DNA from: Hyphomicrobiaceae bacterium
GTDB lineage: Bacteria > Pseudomonadota > Alphaproteobacteria > Rhizobiales > Hyphomicrobiaceae
Assembly: GCA_025351355.1 (NCBI GenBank)
Contig: JANXWC010000058.1
Span: forward strand, 1 to 64,000
DNA length: 64,000 nucleotides
Reading direction: 5' to 3'
The translations under genes were made by a program, and so were the position numbers. The notes below the pieces were generated by a model that worked only from the letters and a program-made list of their open reading frames with translations, ran no database searches and was not told the origin of the DNA. Positions 51,051-60,171 of this stretch are shown here, in pieces. Numbering within the stretch: position 1 is the first letter of the stretch; each line of letters begins with the position of its first letter.

Positions 51051-51920
51051 TCACATGAGCTTCGCACTTCGGAAACTGAAATGACCGTTACGACCGACAA
51101 TGACGTGATCGTGGACGGTAACGCCCAGCGGCAGGGCTGCGCTGACGATCTGCTTGGTCATGTCGATGTCCGCACGCGACGGCGAGGGATCGCCCGACGG
51201 GTGGTTGTGCACCAATACCAAGGCCGTGGCGCCCAGCTGCAGCGCGCGCTTGATGATTTCCCGCACGTAAACGGGTGTGTGATCCACTGTTCCGGATTGT
51301 TGCACCTCATCGGCGATCAGCTGATTGCGTTTGTCGAGAAACAGGATGCGAAAACGTTCAATTTCATCGTGACCTTGCGCAGCCTTGCAGTAGTCGAGAA
51401 CAGCCGACCACGTGCTCAGCATTTCACGTTTAAGCATCTGTTTCTGAAGCATGCGCAGCGCCGCAGCACGCACTAACTTGATTTCATCAACCGCGCGCTG
51501 CCCGACGCCCGCGACTTCCATCAGTCGCTCGTCGGGCGCATTGATCACCTCGCTGAAATTCTTGAATTTTGCCATCAGTGCCTTGGCGACGGGCTTGGTA
51601 TCGCCGCGCGGAAACACTCGGAATAAGATCATCTCAAGCAGTTCGTAGTCGGGCATCGCCTCGGCACCGCCGTCGCGAAAACGCTCGAGCAAACGCGTGC
51701 GATGGCCGGCTTTGTCGCCGATGGGCCTCGGCGCGCGCCCATTCTGACCCTGGGCGTCTGCACGGGCCGGCGCGGCGGTGATATTGCCTTCTGGTGGTCG
51801 CGCCTGGATCGAAGTTGTTACGTGATCAAAAAGGCCGCGCTGCGCATCGGCGTCCGGCATGTTTTGTGAGGCAGACGTGTCCCGACTTGGTGACGGGGGG
51901 GCCGATCCGGAGTGTGTCAT
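51051..51920 (-). CDS. radC: RadC family JAB/MPN-domain protein
   Basis: A 289-residue protein: a disordered N-terminal 75 residues, a helix-hairpin-helix-like region (EVAGVGQRAVDEIKLVRAA) and a JAB metalloprotease-like domain with the zinc motif HNHPSGDPSPSRADID. Its role in DNA repair is historical and not well established. It follows map on the same strand with a 54-base gap. Confidence 0.95.
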   Translation of the reverse strand: MTHSGSAPPSPSRDTSASQNMPDADAQRGLFDHVTTSIQARPPEGNITAAPARADAQGQNGRAPRPIGDKAGHRTRLLERFRDGGAEAMPDYELLEMILFRVFPRGDTKPVAKALMAKFKNFSEVINAPDERLMEVAGVGQRAVDEIKLVRAAALRMLQKQMLKREMLSTWSAVLDYCKAAQGHDEIERFRILFLDKRNQLIADEVQQSGTVDHTPVYVREIIKRALQLGATALVLVHNHPSGDPSPSRADIDMTKQIVSAALPLGVTVHDHVIVGRNGHFSFRSAKLM

Positions 51921-51974
51921 TGGCTTTCCCGTACGCGAGCGAACACGTCAATACAGCAATTCCTCGTCGAGCAT

Positions 51975-52817
51975 TCACGTCGTTGAATAAGGCGGCTTGT
52001 GCAACCCCTTCGGCGAGTATGTGAATACTTCGCAGCCATCCTTAGTCACGCCGATCGTATGCTCGAATTGTGCCGACAGTTCGCGATCTCTGGTTACCGC
52101 GGTCCAACCATCGGGCAGGATCTTAACGAACGCCTTGCCGAGATTGATCATCGGTTCGATGGTGAAAATCATGCCCGGTGCCAACACCACGCCCGGACCA
52201 GCGTCTTCGCCCGCGGTGTTGACCCGGTAGTGCAGGATATTGGGCCTGTCGTGAAACACCTGTCCCAAGCCATGGCCGCAAAAATCCTCGACTACTGAGC
52301 AGCGCTCGGCGCGCGCGTAGGCCTCGATCGCCGCCCCAATGTCGCCGGTCGTGCCGCCCGGCTTGACGGCCGCGATCCCGCGTCGCAGCGCCTCAAAGGT
52401 CACGTCGATCAATCGTTCGGCTTTCCGCGACACCGCGCCGACGGTGTACATTCGGCTGGTGTCGCCATGCCAACCGTCCACGATCAACGTCACGTCGATG
52501 TTGAGAATGTCACCTTCGCGAAGCGGCTTGGGGCCGGGAATTCCGTGGCAGACGACGTGGTTGATCGACGTACAAATCGATTTTGGAAAACCTCGATAAT
52601 AGAGCGGCGCGGGATAGGCGTGGTGATCCATGGCGAAATCATAGGCCAGCTTGTCTAATCGTTCGGTCGTCACGCCGGGCTTGACGAAAGGCACCAGCAT
52701 GTCCAGTGCCGCTGCCGCCAGCTGGCCGGCGCGCCGCATGCCGGCGAACGCCTCGGGGCCATAGAGACGGACGGCTGCATCGACCGATGCGGCTCGTGCT
52801 GTTCCGGATTTTGACAT
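51975..52817 (-). CDS. map: Methionine aminopeptidase, type I
   Basis: A 280-residue metalloprotease that removes N-terminal Met. The binuclear-metal ligands fit the type I pattern: Asp in NIDVTLIVDGWHGDTSRM (two aspartates), His in CGHGLGQVFHDRPNI, Glu in FTIEPMINLG and Glu in FEHTIGV. ATG 52817 is chosen; the frame to 52886 is not conserved. The N-terminal 20 residues are longer than in E. coli (264 residues). Confidence 0.96.
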   Translation of the reverse strand: MSKSGTARAASVDAAVRLYGPEAFAGMRRAGQLAAAALDMLVPFVKPGVTTERLDKLAYDFAMDHHAYPAPLYYRGFPKSICTSINHVVCHGIPGPKPLREGDILNIDVTLIVDGWHGDTSRMYTVGAVSRKAERLIDVTFEALRRGIAAVKPGGTTGDIGAAIEAYARAERCSVVEDFCGHGLGQVFHDRPNILHYRVNTAGEDAGPGVVLAPGMIFTIEPMINLGKAFVKILPDGWTAVTRDRELSAQFEHTIGVTKDGCEVFTYSPKGLHKPPYSTT

Positions 52818-52910
52818 GCAGAGGTTGTGTCCAGTTGCAGCGAGGCCGGCGTAGCGCGGCCTGCGGATCAGAAAAAATTCGTTCAATCTTATTTAGGATG
52901 AAATGTCTGC

Positions 52911-53051
52911 TCAGGCAACGCCGGCGAGCGCATCTTGCGCGCGCTCACGCGCCTCAATGTACTGCACGATGCGTGGCAGCACGCCCGAGCGCGACGGGCG
53001 TGCGACGGGATGATTGCCTAATGCCGTCCGGCAGGCGAAAACGTTGCTCAA
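52911..53051 (-). CDS. Possible 46-residue protein
   Basis: A short frame starting with TTG 53051, preceded at four bases by GAGG, and ending in TGA at 52911-52913. The predicted product has an amphipathic C-terminal helix (GVLPRIVQYIEARERAQD) that looks protein-like. It sits between map and the divergent 3-hydroxyisobutyrate dehydrogenase gene; its start region overlaps the latter's leader. No family is recognised. Coding is plausible, not established. Confidence 0.3.
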   Translation of the reverse strand: MSNVFACRTALGNHPVARPSRSGVLPRIVQYIEARERAQDALAGVA

Positions 53052-53080
53052 GAACCCTCACCACCTGTCCGGAGCCTCAT

Positions 53081-53965
53081 ATGGCAAAAATCGCGTTTAT
53101 CGGTCTTGGCAACATGGGCGGCCCCATGGCTGGCAACTTGGTAAAAAAGGGACACGAGGTTCGCGGCGTCGATCTGGCGAAGGCCAATCTCGATGCGGCG
53201 GCAAAGCGGGGTGTCGTAGCGGCTGCCGACATTGCCGAGGCGGCTCAGGGAGCAGACGTGGTCATAACCATGTTGCCGGCCGGCAAGGACACGATCTCTG
53301 TCTATGCGAAGTCGGGGATCTTTGAGGCTGTAGCCAAGGGCACGTTGTTCATCGACTGCTCGACGATCGATGTGGCATCGGCGCGATTGGCGCACGAACT
53401 TGCTGCTAAAGCCGGCATGCTCAGCATCGACAGTCCGGTGTCGGGTGGCGTCGGCGGGGCTGAGGCCGCGACGCTCACCCTGATGGCCGGCGGCACCAAA
53501 CAGGCCTTCGACAAGGCGCGGCCATTGCTTGAATGTGTCGGCAAGAAAGTCGTCCACTGCGGCGATGCGGGCGCCGGCCAAGCCGCCAAGATCTGCAATA
53601 ACATGATCTTGGGCGTATCGATGATTGCGGTGTCCGAGGCTTTCGTGCTGGCTGAAAAGCTTGGCCTCAGCCACGATGCCTTGTTCGAGGTTGCGTCCAC
53701 CTCGTCGGGCCAATGCTGGGCGCTAACCAGCTATTGCCCCGTGCCCGGTCCTGTTCCCGCCTCGCCCGCCAATAACGGCTACAAACCGGGCTTTGCGTCA
53801 GCTCTGATGGTCAAGGATCTCAGGCTGGCACAGGAGGCCGCCGCCGCAAGTGGCGCCATTACACCGCTTGGCGCGCTCGCGGCGCAGCTCTTCGCCATGC
53901 ATGCGAACCACGGTGCGGCGGGCGCCGATTTCTCCAGCATCATCGGCATGATCCGCGGGAAGTAG
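53081..53965 (+). CDS. mmsB: 3-hydroxyisobutyrate dehydrogenase
   Basis: A 294-residue beta-hydroxyacid dehydrogenase of valine catabolism, NAD-dependent. The cofactor site is IAFIGLGNMGGPMAGNLVK, the substrate site DSPVSGGVGGAEAATLTLM, and the catalytic lysine lies in GAGQAAKICNNM. ATG 53081 has GGAG upstream; the open frame extends to 52706 but is not conserved. It is convergent with cysN (one base apart). No other valine degradation genes are in view. Confidence 0.95.
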   Translation: MAKIAFIGLGNMGGPMAGNLVKKGHEVRGVDLAKANLDAAAKRGVVAAADIAEAAQGADVVITMLPAGKDTISVYAKSGIFEAVAKGTLFIDCSTIDVASARLAHELAAKAGMLSIDSPVSGGVGGAEAATLTLMAGGTKQAFDKARPLLECVGKKVVHCGDAGAGQAAKICNNMILGVSMIAVSEAFVLAEKLGLSHDALFEVASTSSGQCWALTSYCPVPGPVPASPANNGYKPGFASALMVKDLRLAQEAAAASGAITPLGALAAQLFAMHANHGAAGADFSSIIGMIRGK

Positions 53966-53966
53966 C

Positions 53967-55463
53967 TCAGTCGATGTCCAACCGTGCGGTGACACCGGCT
54001 GACTTAAGTAATGTGACGACTTCGTCGCCGCGGCGGCGGAGTTCGGCGTCGGCATCGCTCTTGCCGGCGAGGTCGGCGCACAGGCCGTGATTTAGCAGAG
54101 CGCGAGTCAACGTAAAGATCGTCGCGCCCGTCGCGCGCGCGTCAGTCAAGCTGGTCGCGTGAAGTGCCGCGACGACGCCACCGGCGACAGTTGCACCGCT
54201 GATCGCATCCACCAGCAGGAACGCGCCGGTTTCTTGGGTGGCTGTGAACACATCGAGCGACGTCGGCCGAACGAGATCGATGGCTACCACGGCAATGTCG
54301 TTCATGGCGCAGGACGGTGCGGAGGTCCGCTCCAACGTCTCCAAATCAAGCAGCGAGCGAATGCCCAGATGGGATACGGGCACAAGGTCGGTCGCCGTGC
54401 GCAACAGGTATCGCGCACCCGGATCGAAAGGTTGTTCGGAAACCCATACCAAACTACCTTCGATGCGGCGTGCAGCCGTCGCCGCAGCGTTCGGTGCCGA
54501 TAGCACTGCGCCGCGCGATACGTCGATATCGCGGTCGAGCACGAGTGCAATGGCCTGACCGCGCCGGGCAGATGGCAGATCACCGTCCATTGTTGCGATG
54601 CGTTTGACGCGCGCTTCGGTCTTGCCGACGGCATCGACGATCCGGTCGCCGACAGTGATGACGCCGGACGAAATAGTCCCTGCGAGGCCGCGGAAATCCT
54701 GTCCGTCACGGAGCACCGTTTGTACGGGCATGCGGAAGGCGCCGGCTTTGGGCGCCGCCTTTTCTGGAATCTGGGAGAGATAGTCAAGCAGGCTCGGACC
54801 ACGATACCAGCGCATCCGCTCGGATTGGCGCGCGATGTTGTCACCCGTCACGGCCGATACAGGAATGACCGCCGTGTCGACAAAACCGAAGCGTTTTTTC
54901 AGGGCTTCAAAATCCTTCTCGATCGAGCGGAATTTCGCTTCAGACCAATCGGCAAGGTCCATCTTGTTGATCGCCAACACCACGTGGCGAACGCCGAACA
55001 GGTCGAGGATGGCCGCATGGCGACGTGTCTGTCGCTTGATGCCGGCGCGCGCGTCGATGAGCATAACTGCGACGTCTGCCTGACTGGCGCCGCTGGCCAT
55101 ATTTCGCGTGTATTGCTCGTGGCCGGGGCTGTCGATGATAACGAAGCGCCGGTCGGCGGTATCGAAGGTGCGCCAGGCGATATCGATAGTAATGCCCTGC
55201 TCGCGCTCGGCGATGAGACCATCCACCAGCAGGCTGTAATCGAGATGCTCGCCGTTGAGCACGCGCTTGTCCGAGCGGCGCAGAGCCTCCCGCTGATCGT
55301 CGAACAGGTCGGAGGCGTCCCACAAGAGCCGCCCGATCAGCGTCGACTTGCCGTCGTCCACCGAACCGCAGGTGAGAACACGGACGATACCTGACAAGTC
55401 ACGGCGCGGAGCCGGCGGCGCAATGGCGACAACTTTCAGGGCTTGGGAAGAGCGCGCACGCAT
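53967..55463 (-). CDS. cysN: Sulfate adenylyltransferase subunit 1 (GTPase)
   Basis: A 498-residue translation-factor-like GTPase that drives APS synthesis by CysD. The P-loop GSVDDGKSTLIGRL is near residue 33, the switch II motif DSPGHEQYTRNM follows, and the NKMDLADW guanine motif is present. The protein is longer than the 475-residue E. coli CysN but ends before any APS-kinase domain, so it is CysN and not a CysNC fusion. The start overlaps the cysD stop by one base (TGATG), so the two are coupled. Confidence 0.96.
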   Translation of the reverse strand: MRARSSQALKVVAIAPPAPRRDLSGIVRVLTCGSVDDGKSTLIGRLLWDASDLFDDQREALRRSDKRVLNGEHLDYSLLVDGLIAEREQGITIDIAWRTFDTADRRFVIIDSPGHEQYTRNMASGASQADVAVMLIDARAGIKRQTRRHAAILDLFGVRHVVLAINKMDLADWSEAKFRSIEKDFEALKKRFGFVDTAVIPVSAVTGDNIARQSERMRWYRGPSLLDYLSQIPEKAAPKAGAFRMPVQTVLRDGQDFRGLAGTISSGVITVGDRIVDAVGKTEARVKRIATMDGDLPSARRGQAIALVLDRDIDVSRGAVLSAPNAAATAARRIEGSLVWVSEQPFDPGARYLLRTATDLVPVSHLGIRSLLDLETLERTSAPSCAMNDIAVVAIDLVRPTSLDVFTATQETGAFLLVDAISGATVAGGVVAALHATSLTDARATGATIFTLTRALLNHGLCADLAGKSDADAELRRRGDEVVTLLKSAGVTARLDID

Positions 55464-56368
55464 CAGAAATATCCTTCTTGCTTTTTCTTTTCCATGGCGC
55501 CGGACTGGTCGTGATCGATCAGTCGACCGATGCGTTCGCTGGTCTTGGCCGACAGTGTTTCGGTGACGACGTCCTCAACGGTCGCGGCATTCGATGCCAC
55601 CGCCGCCGTCAGCGGATAGCAGCCAAGAGTGCGGAAACGTACGCGGCGTTCCACGATATGCTCGCCGGCGCGCGGGTGCAGGCGATGATCGTCAACTACC
55701 AGCAACTGTCCGTTGCGTTCGATCGTCGGCCGAACGGCTGCGAAATAAAGCGGCACCACAGCGAGTTTTTCGCGTGCGATGTAGCGCCAGACATCTTTTT
55801 CGGTCCAGTTCGACAGCGGGAACACGCGCGCGGTTTCACCCGAACCAAGCCGACCATTGAACAAGCGCCACATCTCCGGGCGCTGCGCGCGCGGTTCCCA
55901 GCGATGATCGGCGGTTCGGAATGAAAACACGCGTTCCTTGGCACGGCTGGCTTCCTCGTCGCGGCGCGCGCCGCCGAATGCCGCATCGAAACCGTGCGCA
56001 TCGAGTGCTTGCTTCAGTGCCTGCGTCTTCATCACGTCGGTGTAGATCGACGGTGAATGATCAATCGGGTTGATCCCGCGCTTAATACCACTCTCGTTAG
56101 TGTGGACGATCAGATCGAGGCCATGTTCGGCGACTGTCGCGTCGCGAAAAGTGATCATGTCGTGGAATTTCCACGTCGTATCGACGTGCAATAGCGGAAA
56201 CGGCGGTTTTGCCGGCCAGAAGGCTTTGCGTGCCAGATGCAGCAGGACAGTGGAATCCTTGCCGATCGAGTACATCAGCACGGGCTTGCGGAACTGCGCC
56301 GCGGCCTCGCGGAAAATGTGAATGCTTTCGGCTTCCAGCAGATCGAGATGGGAGAGGGGCGCGGTCAT
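55463..56368 (-). CDS. cysD: Sulfate adenylyltransferase subunit 2
   Basis: A 301-residue PP-loop ATPase making adenosine 5'-phosphosulfate from ATP and sulfate. The motif [18 protein letters not shown] is the pyrophosphate loop, with [21 protein letters not shown] following. ATG 56368 starts the conserved [20 protein letters not shown]; the frame upstream lies inside cysH. It lies two bases downstream of the cysH stop. Confidence 0.97.
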   Translation of the reverse strand: MTAPLSHLDLLEAESIHIFREAAAQFRKPVLMYSIGKDSTVLLHLARKAFWPAKPPFPLLHVDTTWKFHDMITFRDATVAEHGLDLIVHTNESGIKRGINPIDHSPSIYTDVMKTQALKQALDAHGFDAAFGGARRDEEASRAKERVFSFRTADHRWEPRAQRPEMWRLFNGRLGSGETARVFPLSNWTEKDVWRYIAREKLAVVPLYFAAVRPTIERNGQLLVVDDHRLHPRAGEHIVERRVRFRTLGCYPLTAAVASNAATVEDVVTETLSAKTSERIGRLIDHDQSGAMEKKKQEGYF

Positions 56369-56370
56369 GC

Positions 56371-57141
56371 CTATGCTTTCTGATGCTTGTGGCGGTTGTG
56401 CAGGCCGCACTCTTTGCCGTCGAGATTTTCCCACCACCACCGCCCCGCGCGGATGTCTTCGCCGGGAGCGACGGCGCGGGTGCACGGTTGGCAGCCGATC
56501 GACGGGAAGCCACGCGCATGCAGTGCGTTGACGGGAATGTCATGTTTGACGATGTAGGCTTCGAGCTCGGCGAGCGACCAGTCGGCGATCGGGTTAAATT
56601 TCAGCAAGCCTAAGTCATGATCATAGGCAGCGAACGGCACATCCTGGCGGCCTGCCGCTTGGTCGCGCCTGAGGCCGGTGATCCAACCTCGCGCGCCCAC
56701 GAGGGCACGACGTAGTGGCTGCACCTTGCGCACATCGCAACACGCCTTGCGCGCATCCACCGAGGCGCGAAAACCATTGATGCCATCTCGCTTGACCAGG
56801 GCTTCGAGGTCTAACGCATTGGGTGCAATGACACGGATCGGCAGGCCATAACGCTGTACGCTTGCCTCGATGGTGTCCAGGGTTTCCGGGAAATGCCGAC
56901 CAGTATCGAGGGTAAAAATGTCAACGTTGACGCCCGAGACATGGATCGCATGGAAGACAGCTTGATCTTCCAAGCCGAGGCTGGTCGAGAACGCGACAGC
57001 GCCGCCAGCGTGCGCGGCGATCAGAGCGATACGATCTTCAACTTGTTGCAGCTGGCCGAGGGCCGCAGCGAGAACGCTTGCGTGGTGGTCCCGATCTCCA
57101 ACAAAGGAGGTGACTGACGTGAAGGCGGCAAAGTTTGGCAT
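56371..57141 (-). CDS. cysH: Adenylyl-sulfate (APS) reductase
   Basis: A 256-residue reductase giving sulfite. It has both cysteine pairs of the iron-sulfur type: Cys134-Cys135 (RKACCDVRK) and Cys217/Cys220 (GCQPC), plus the catalytic Cys245 in KECGLH. The four-cysteine set binds a [4Fe-4S] cluster and marks the APS-using branch rather than the PAPS-using type. That fits the absence of an APS kinase. It heads the cysHDN operon; the sulfite reductase gene normally upstream in related clusters is replaced here by rplS. Confidence 0.95.
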   Translation of the reverse strand: MPNFAAFTSVTSFVGDRDHHASVLAAALGQLQQVEDRIALIAAHAGGAVAFSTSLGLEDQAVFHAIHVSGVNVDIFTLDTGRHFPETLDTIEASVQRYGLPIRVIAPNALDLEALVKRDGINGFRASVDARKACCDVRKVQPLRRALVGARGWITGLRRDQAAGRQDVPFAAYDHDLGLLKFNPIADWSLAELEAYIVKHDIPVNALHARGFPSIGCQPCTRAVAPGEDIRAGRWWWENLDGKECGLHNRHKHQKA

Positions 57142-57349
57142 GATGGTCCTCGGCGAGGACTGTGATGTAGAACAAAATTAATCCAGATTAAAGGCATTCA
57201 GAGAAGTAAAATTCTAATATCAGAGATTAAGCGTGTGGCGATCGATATTTTTTTTGCTTCGCGGTGCAGCAGAAATGGTTTGGCGGCAAGCGAGCAGCCC
57301 GCAGAAATTCCGCGCCAAAATAATCCGCAGGTGTCGTTGCTGAAACGGA

Positions 57350-57383
57350 AAATGGCAGCCCCGCATGCACGGGACTGCCATTT
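57350..57383 (-). terminator. Hairpin downstream of rplS
   Basis: AAATGGCAG (57350-57358) and CTGCCATTT (57375-57383) form nine pairs, continued by CCCG/CGGG around TGCATG. On the minus strand, the direction of rplS, the hairpin is followed by TCCGTTTC, a moderately T-rich tail. It lies about 30 bases after the rplS stop and is a convincing intrinsic terminator. Confidence 0.75.
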
Positions 57384-57413
57384 GTGAGCACTGATGTCGG
57401 AAGTTTGAAACGC

Positions 57414-58115
57414 TTACTTGGTCTCACCTTCGGCAGGTGCTGCAGCAGCATCGGCCGCGGTCAGTTGCTCGCGCGCCTGGGAGACCCAGTTGTTCTTTTC
57501 GATGGCGCCATTGAGGTTGAGCAGTTCGTCGACGTTGGCGATATCTTCGCCCGAGAAATTGGCGATCTGCTCGAATTTGGTAACGCCGATGCCATTGAGG
57601 CGACCGATCATCTCCGGCGACAGCCCTTTGATCGCGGCCAAGTTGTCGATTTCACCCTTCGGCTTCTTAAAGCCTTTGAACGCGGCATTCAGCTTCTTGG
57701 CGCGGACGTCGGTGCGCTCGAAGATGCGGGCGGCACGGCCACGGCGACCGCGCAGATAGTACAGTTTAGCGCGGCGAACGGCGCCACGGCGCAACACTTC
57801 GATCTCAGCGATGAAAGGCGTGTAAATCGGGAATACGCGCTCGACACCTTCGCCGTAGCTGATCTTGCGGACGGTGAAGCTCTCGTTGATGCCATGCCCC
57901 GAGCGCGCAATAACAACGCCTTCATAGGCTTGCAGCCGTTCTGCGGCCTGCTTGGGCTTTTCCTTGCCGGTATTCTTGGCTTTTGGATCAATTACAACTT
58001 CGTCGATGACGCGGACCATGACCTTAACGGTGTCGCCGGGTCCGAATTGCGGTACGTTGCGCTTAGCAAGCACGGCATCCATTTGCTCGCGCTCGAGCTG
58101 TTGAATGATGTTCAT
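57414..58115 (-). CDS. rplS: 50S ribosomal protein L19 with C-terminal extension
   Basis: A 233-residue protein, twice the usual 115-130. The L19 core is intact: [42 protein letters not shown] and [18 protein letters not shown]. There is an insertion of about 20 residues ([20 protein letters not shown]) in the first half, and from about residue 155 a helix-hairpin-helix-like domain ([20 protein letters not shown], then [20 protein letters not shown]), followed by an Ala-rich tail. The tail resembles the one on rhizobial L21. AAGGAA precedes ATG 58115. The gene is not next to trmD, its usual partner. Confidence 0.95.
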   Translation of the reverse strand: MNIIQQLEREQMDAVLAKRNVPQFGPGDTVKVMVRVIDEVVIDPKAKNTGKEKPKQAAERLQAYEGVVIARSGHGINESFTVRKISYGEGVERVFPIYTPFIAEIEVLRRGAVRRAKLYYLRGRRGRAARIFERTDVRAKKLNAAFKGFKKPKGEIDNLAAIKGLSPEMIGRLNGIGVTKFEQIANFSGEDIANVDELLNLNGAIEKNNWVSQAREQLTAADAAAAPAEGETK

Positions 58116-58380
58116 AATTCTTAGTTCCTTGATTGGACATCATGATTTTGCAGAGGAACTGCAGCTATTGCGCCAATGCTAAGAGATCGCCGCTTGACAA
58201 AGTTCGTGCGGCCCGTGAGGGCACCCTTTGAAGGGAAGGCCGTCCTATATCCCGGCCTCCGGCGCTTGTCGAGGGCCTGGGCGCGGGAAGTCACGCGACA
58301 TTTATTGCAAAAACTGATAAGAGAAATGAGCTGTTTCGGTCGGTTACAGCTGAAACTTTCGAAAAAGTTGGTCTTTTGAT

Positions 58381-58959
58381 ATGGCGCGAGTTCGGCAGCA
58401 ATCATATTCCGTCCATGAAGGTCCCGATCCGGCCGTCGATCGCATCGACCGCGCTGAACGTTTGGCCTTCGTCAAAGACGGATTCATCAAGTCGGCGGCG
58501 ATTTTTCCGCCTTTCTGGCTGGCCGCTCGGGGGATATGGTTGGGTGTGGCGGTTTATGCCGGGGCTGCAATTGCCATTTTTGGGATTGCATGGGTGCTGC
58601 TGTTGCCCAGCATTGTCACGCTGCTCGCATTTCTGGCGTTGCATCTGTTTTTTGCCGGCGAGGCCGACGAAATGTTGAGGGCACACCTCACGTTCCGCGG
58701 ATGGACGACCATCGGACAAGTCACGGGCGCGAGCCAACTGGATTGCGAGCGTCGTTTTTTCGACAACTGGTTGCCGACAATGCCGGTGAGCAAAACGCTG
58801 GCTCCCATTAAATCTTCGGCAGGCGACACCACACCCTCGCCCGGCGAACCTGGGTCGGTTCGGCCAAATCAAGCCGGTCAAATTGCCAAATCGCGAGCTG
58901 GTGTCGGCGCCATTATCGGAAATCTGCTGTCACCCCGTCCGCGGGATAGCACTCGCTAA
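58381..58959 (+). CDS. DUF2628-like integral membrane protein
   Basis: A 192-residue protein. The first 60 residues are polar and end in AFVKDGFIKSAAIFPPFWL, a segment typical of DUF2628 proteins; two or three hydrophobic helices follow (residues about 55-90), and the C-terminal half is Pro/Ser-rich. Function unknown. It is divergent from rplS; the intergenic region of 265 bases holds both promoters. Confidence 0.75.
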   Translation: MARVRQQSYSVHEGPDPAVDRIDRAERLAFVKDGFIKSAAIFPPFWLAARGIWLGVAVYAGAAIAIFGIAWVLLLPSIVTLLAFLALHLFFAGEADEMLRAHLTFRGWTTIGQVTGASQLDCERRFFDNWLPTMPVSKTLAPIKSSAGDTTPSPGEPGSVRPNQAGQIAKSRAGVGAIIGNLLSPRPRDSTR

Positions 58960-59049
58960 TTTAGGTGGTTTCTGTTAAGTATGCTCAACTTTGCGAGCGC
59001 CATTTCATGCTCGTAGCCATTTCACCACGCGTGAAAATGGAGCCGCACG

Positions 59050-59328
59050 ATGATAGTTCTTATCTGGTTTCTGCGCCTACTGGCTGTCGCGGTTTTCGCG
59101 TTGATGATTTTCCCCGCCGGCTTCAACACATTCTTCGGCAAGGGCGACACCGTCGCCTGGAGCGACACGTATGTTTATCTGATCGGTCTTTTGATCGCCG
59201 CTTACGGCGTAAAAATCGCCTGGTCAGACAACCCGACGCGCTGGCGTATAGCGGGTGGCTACGTGCTGGTGCTTGGAATGCTCACCGCACTTGCCGCGAT
59301 CGGTTTCCTCAATGTGCTCGATACGTGA
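59050..59328 (+). CDS. Small hypothetical integral membrane protein
   Basis: A 92-residue protein with three hydrophobic segments (LIWFLRLLAVAVFALMIFPA, YVYLIGLLIAAYGVK and VLVLGMLTALAAIGFLNV). No family is recognised. The frame is short but membrane topology and codon use are good. It ends 18 bases before the convergent grpE. Confidence 0.6.
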   Translation: MIVLIWFLRLLAVAVFALMIFPAGFNTFFGKGDTVAWSDTYVYLIGLLIAAYGVKIAWSDNPTRWRIAGGYVLVLGMLTALAAIGFLNVLDT

Positions 59329-59346
59329 GGAAACCACGGCGCAGCA

Positions 59347-60099
59347 TCAAGACGCCTCCGTTGCATCCGGGGTCGGCGGCGCACTTGCCTCTGTCGGCGA
59401 TGCGGCCCCTGCTTCGGTAGGTTTGGCCGGTTTTGGGCCGCCCTCAGCAACGGTCACCACGGCCGCTCGCAACAGCCGATCGCCGATCGTGTAGCCGTCC
59501 TGGAAGACCTGCAAAATGGTGCCGGCGGGAACATCGGGATTGGGTACTTGCATCATCGGTTGGTGATAGTGGGGGCTGAAGATTTCGCCCTTCGAGGCTA
59601 TACGCTTTACGCCATGGCGCTCGAGAACGTTGAGGTATTCGCGTTCGGTCATCTGCACGCCCTCAATGAGGCTTTTCAGAGCGGCATCGGCTTCAGCGGC
59701 GCCGGCCGGCACCGCACTCATTGCACGCTGAAAATTGTCGCCGACACTGACGATGTCGGTCGCAAAACGTGTGATCGCGTAGCGCGCCGAACTGGTCTTT
59801 TCCTCTTCCGTGCGACGGCGCAGGTTCTCCATGTCGGCCAGCAGCCGAAGGTTTTTGTCCTTGAGGTCCGACAACTCCCGCCGCAGTGCGGCAATCAGGT
59901 CGTCGTGATGCGTGCCTGGCGCTGGGCCGGCCGCGGCCCCAGCAGCTGCGGCGGCCTCGGCATTTTCGGCGCGGCGCGCTTCTTCCGACATTTGTGCAAA
60001 TGCGGAAGGCCGTGCTGCCGTGTCGCCATTGGATGCGGGCGCACCTTCGTCCTTTTTCGACGGCGAATCTGGTGAACCGGGGGTTGCCTCGGTGCTCAT
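59347..60099 (-). CDS. grpE: Nucleotide exchange factor GrpE
   Basis: A 250-residue co-chaperone that releases ADP from DnaK. Long N-terminal Ala/Gly/Glu-rich disorder (1-70) is followed by a coiled coil (DLIAALRRELSDLKDKNLRLLADMENLRRRTEEEK), and by the beta domain NPDVPAGTILQVFQDGYTIGDRLLRAAVVTV. ATG 60099 (GGA eight bases ahead) is preferred to ATG 60111. The Pro/Thr-rich C-terminal tail is longer than usual. It follows hrcA on the same strand. Confidence 0.96.
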   Translation of the reverse strand: MSTEATPGSPDSPSKKDEGAPASNGDTAARPSAFAQMSEEARRAENAEAAAAAGAAAGPAPGTHHDDLIAALRRELSDLKDKNLRLLADMENLRRRTEEEKTSSARYAITRFATDIVSVGDNFQRAMSAVPAGAAEADAALKSLIEGVQMTEREYLNVLERHGVKRIASKGEIFSPHYHQPMMQVPNPDVPAGTILQVFQDGYTIGDRLLRAAVVTVAEGGPKPAKPTEAGAASPTEASAPPTPDATEAS

Positions 60100-60171
60100 G
60101 CGTAATTCCATAATCGAGTGTTTCAGCGCGATTGACGCACCACTGCCATATCGACCGCCAGCCGTAAAAAA

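Noticed and set aside
53967-55463. CysNC fusion with APS kinase
   Set aside because: The protein ends after the CysN beta-barrel region at 498 residues and no kinase P-loop follows.
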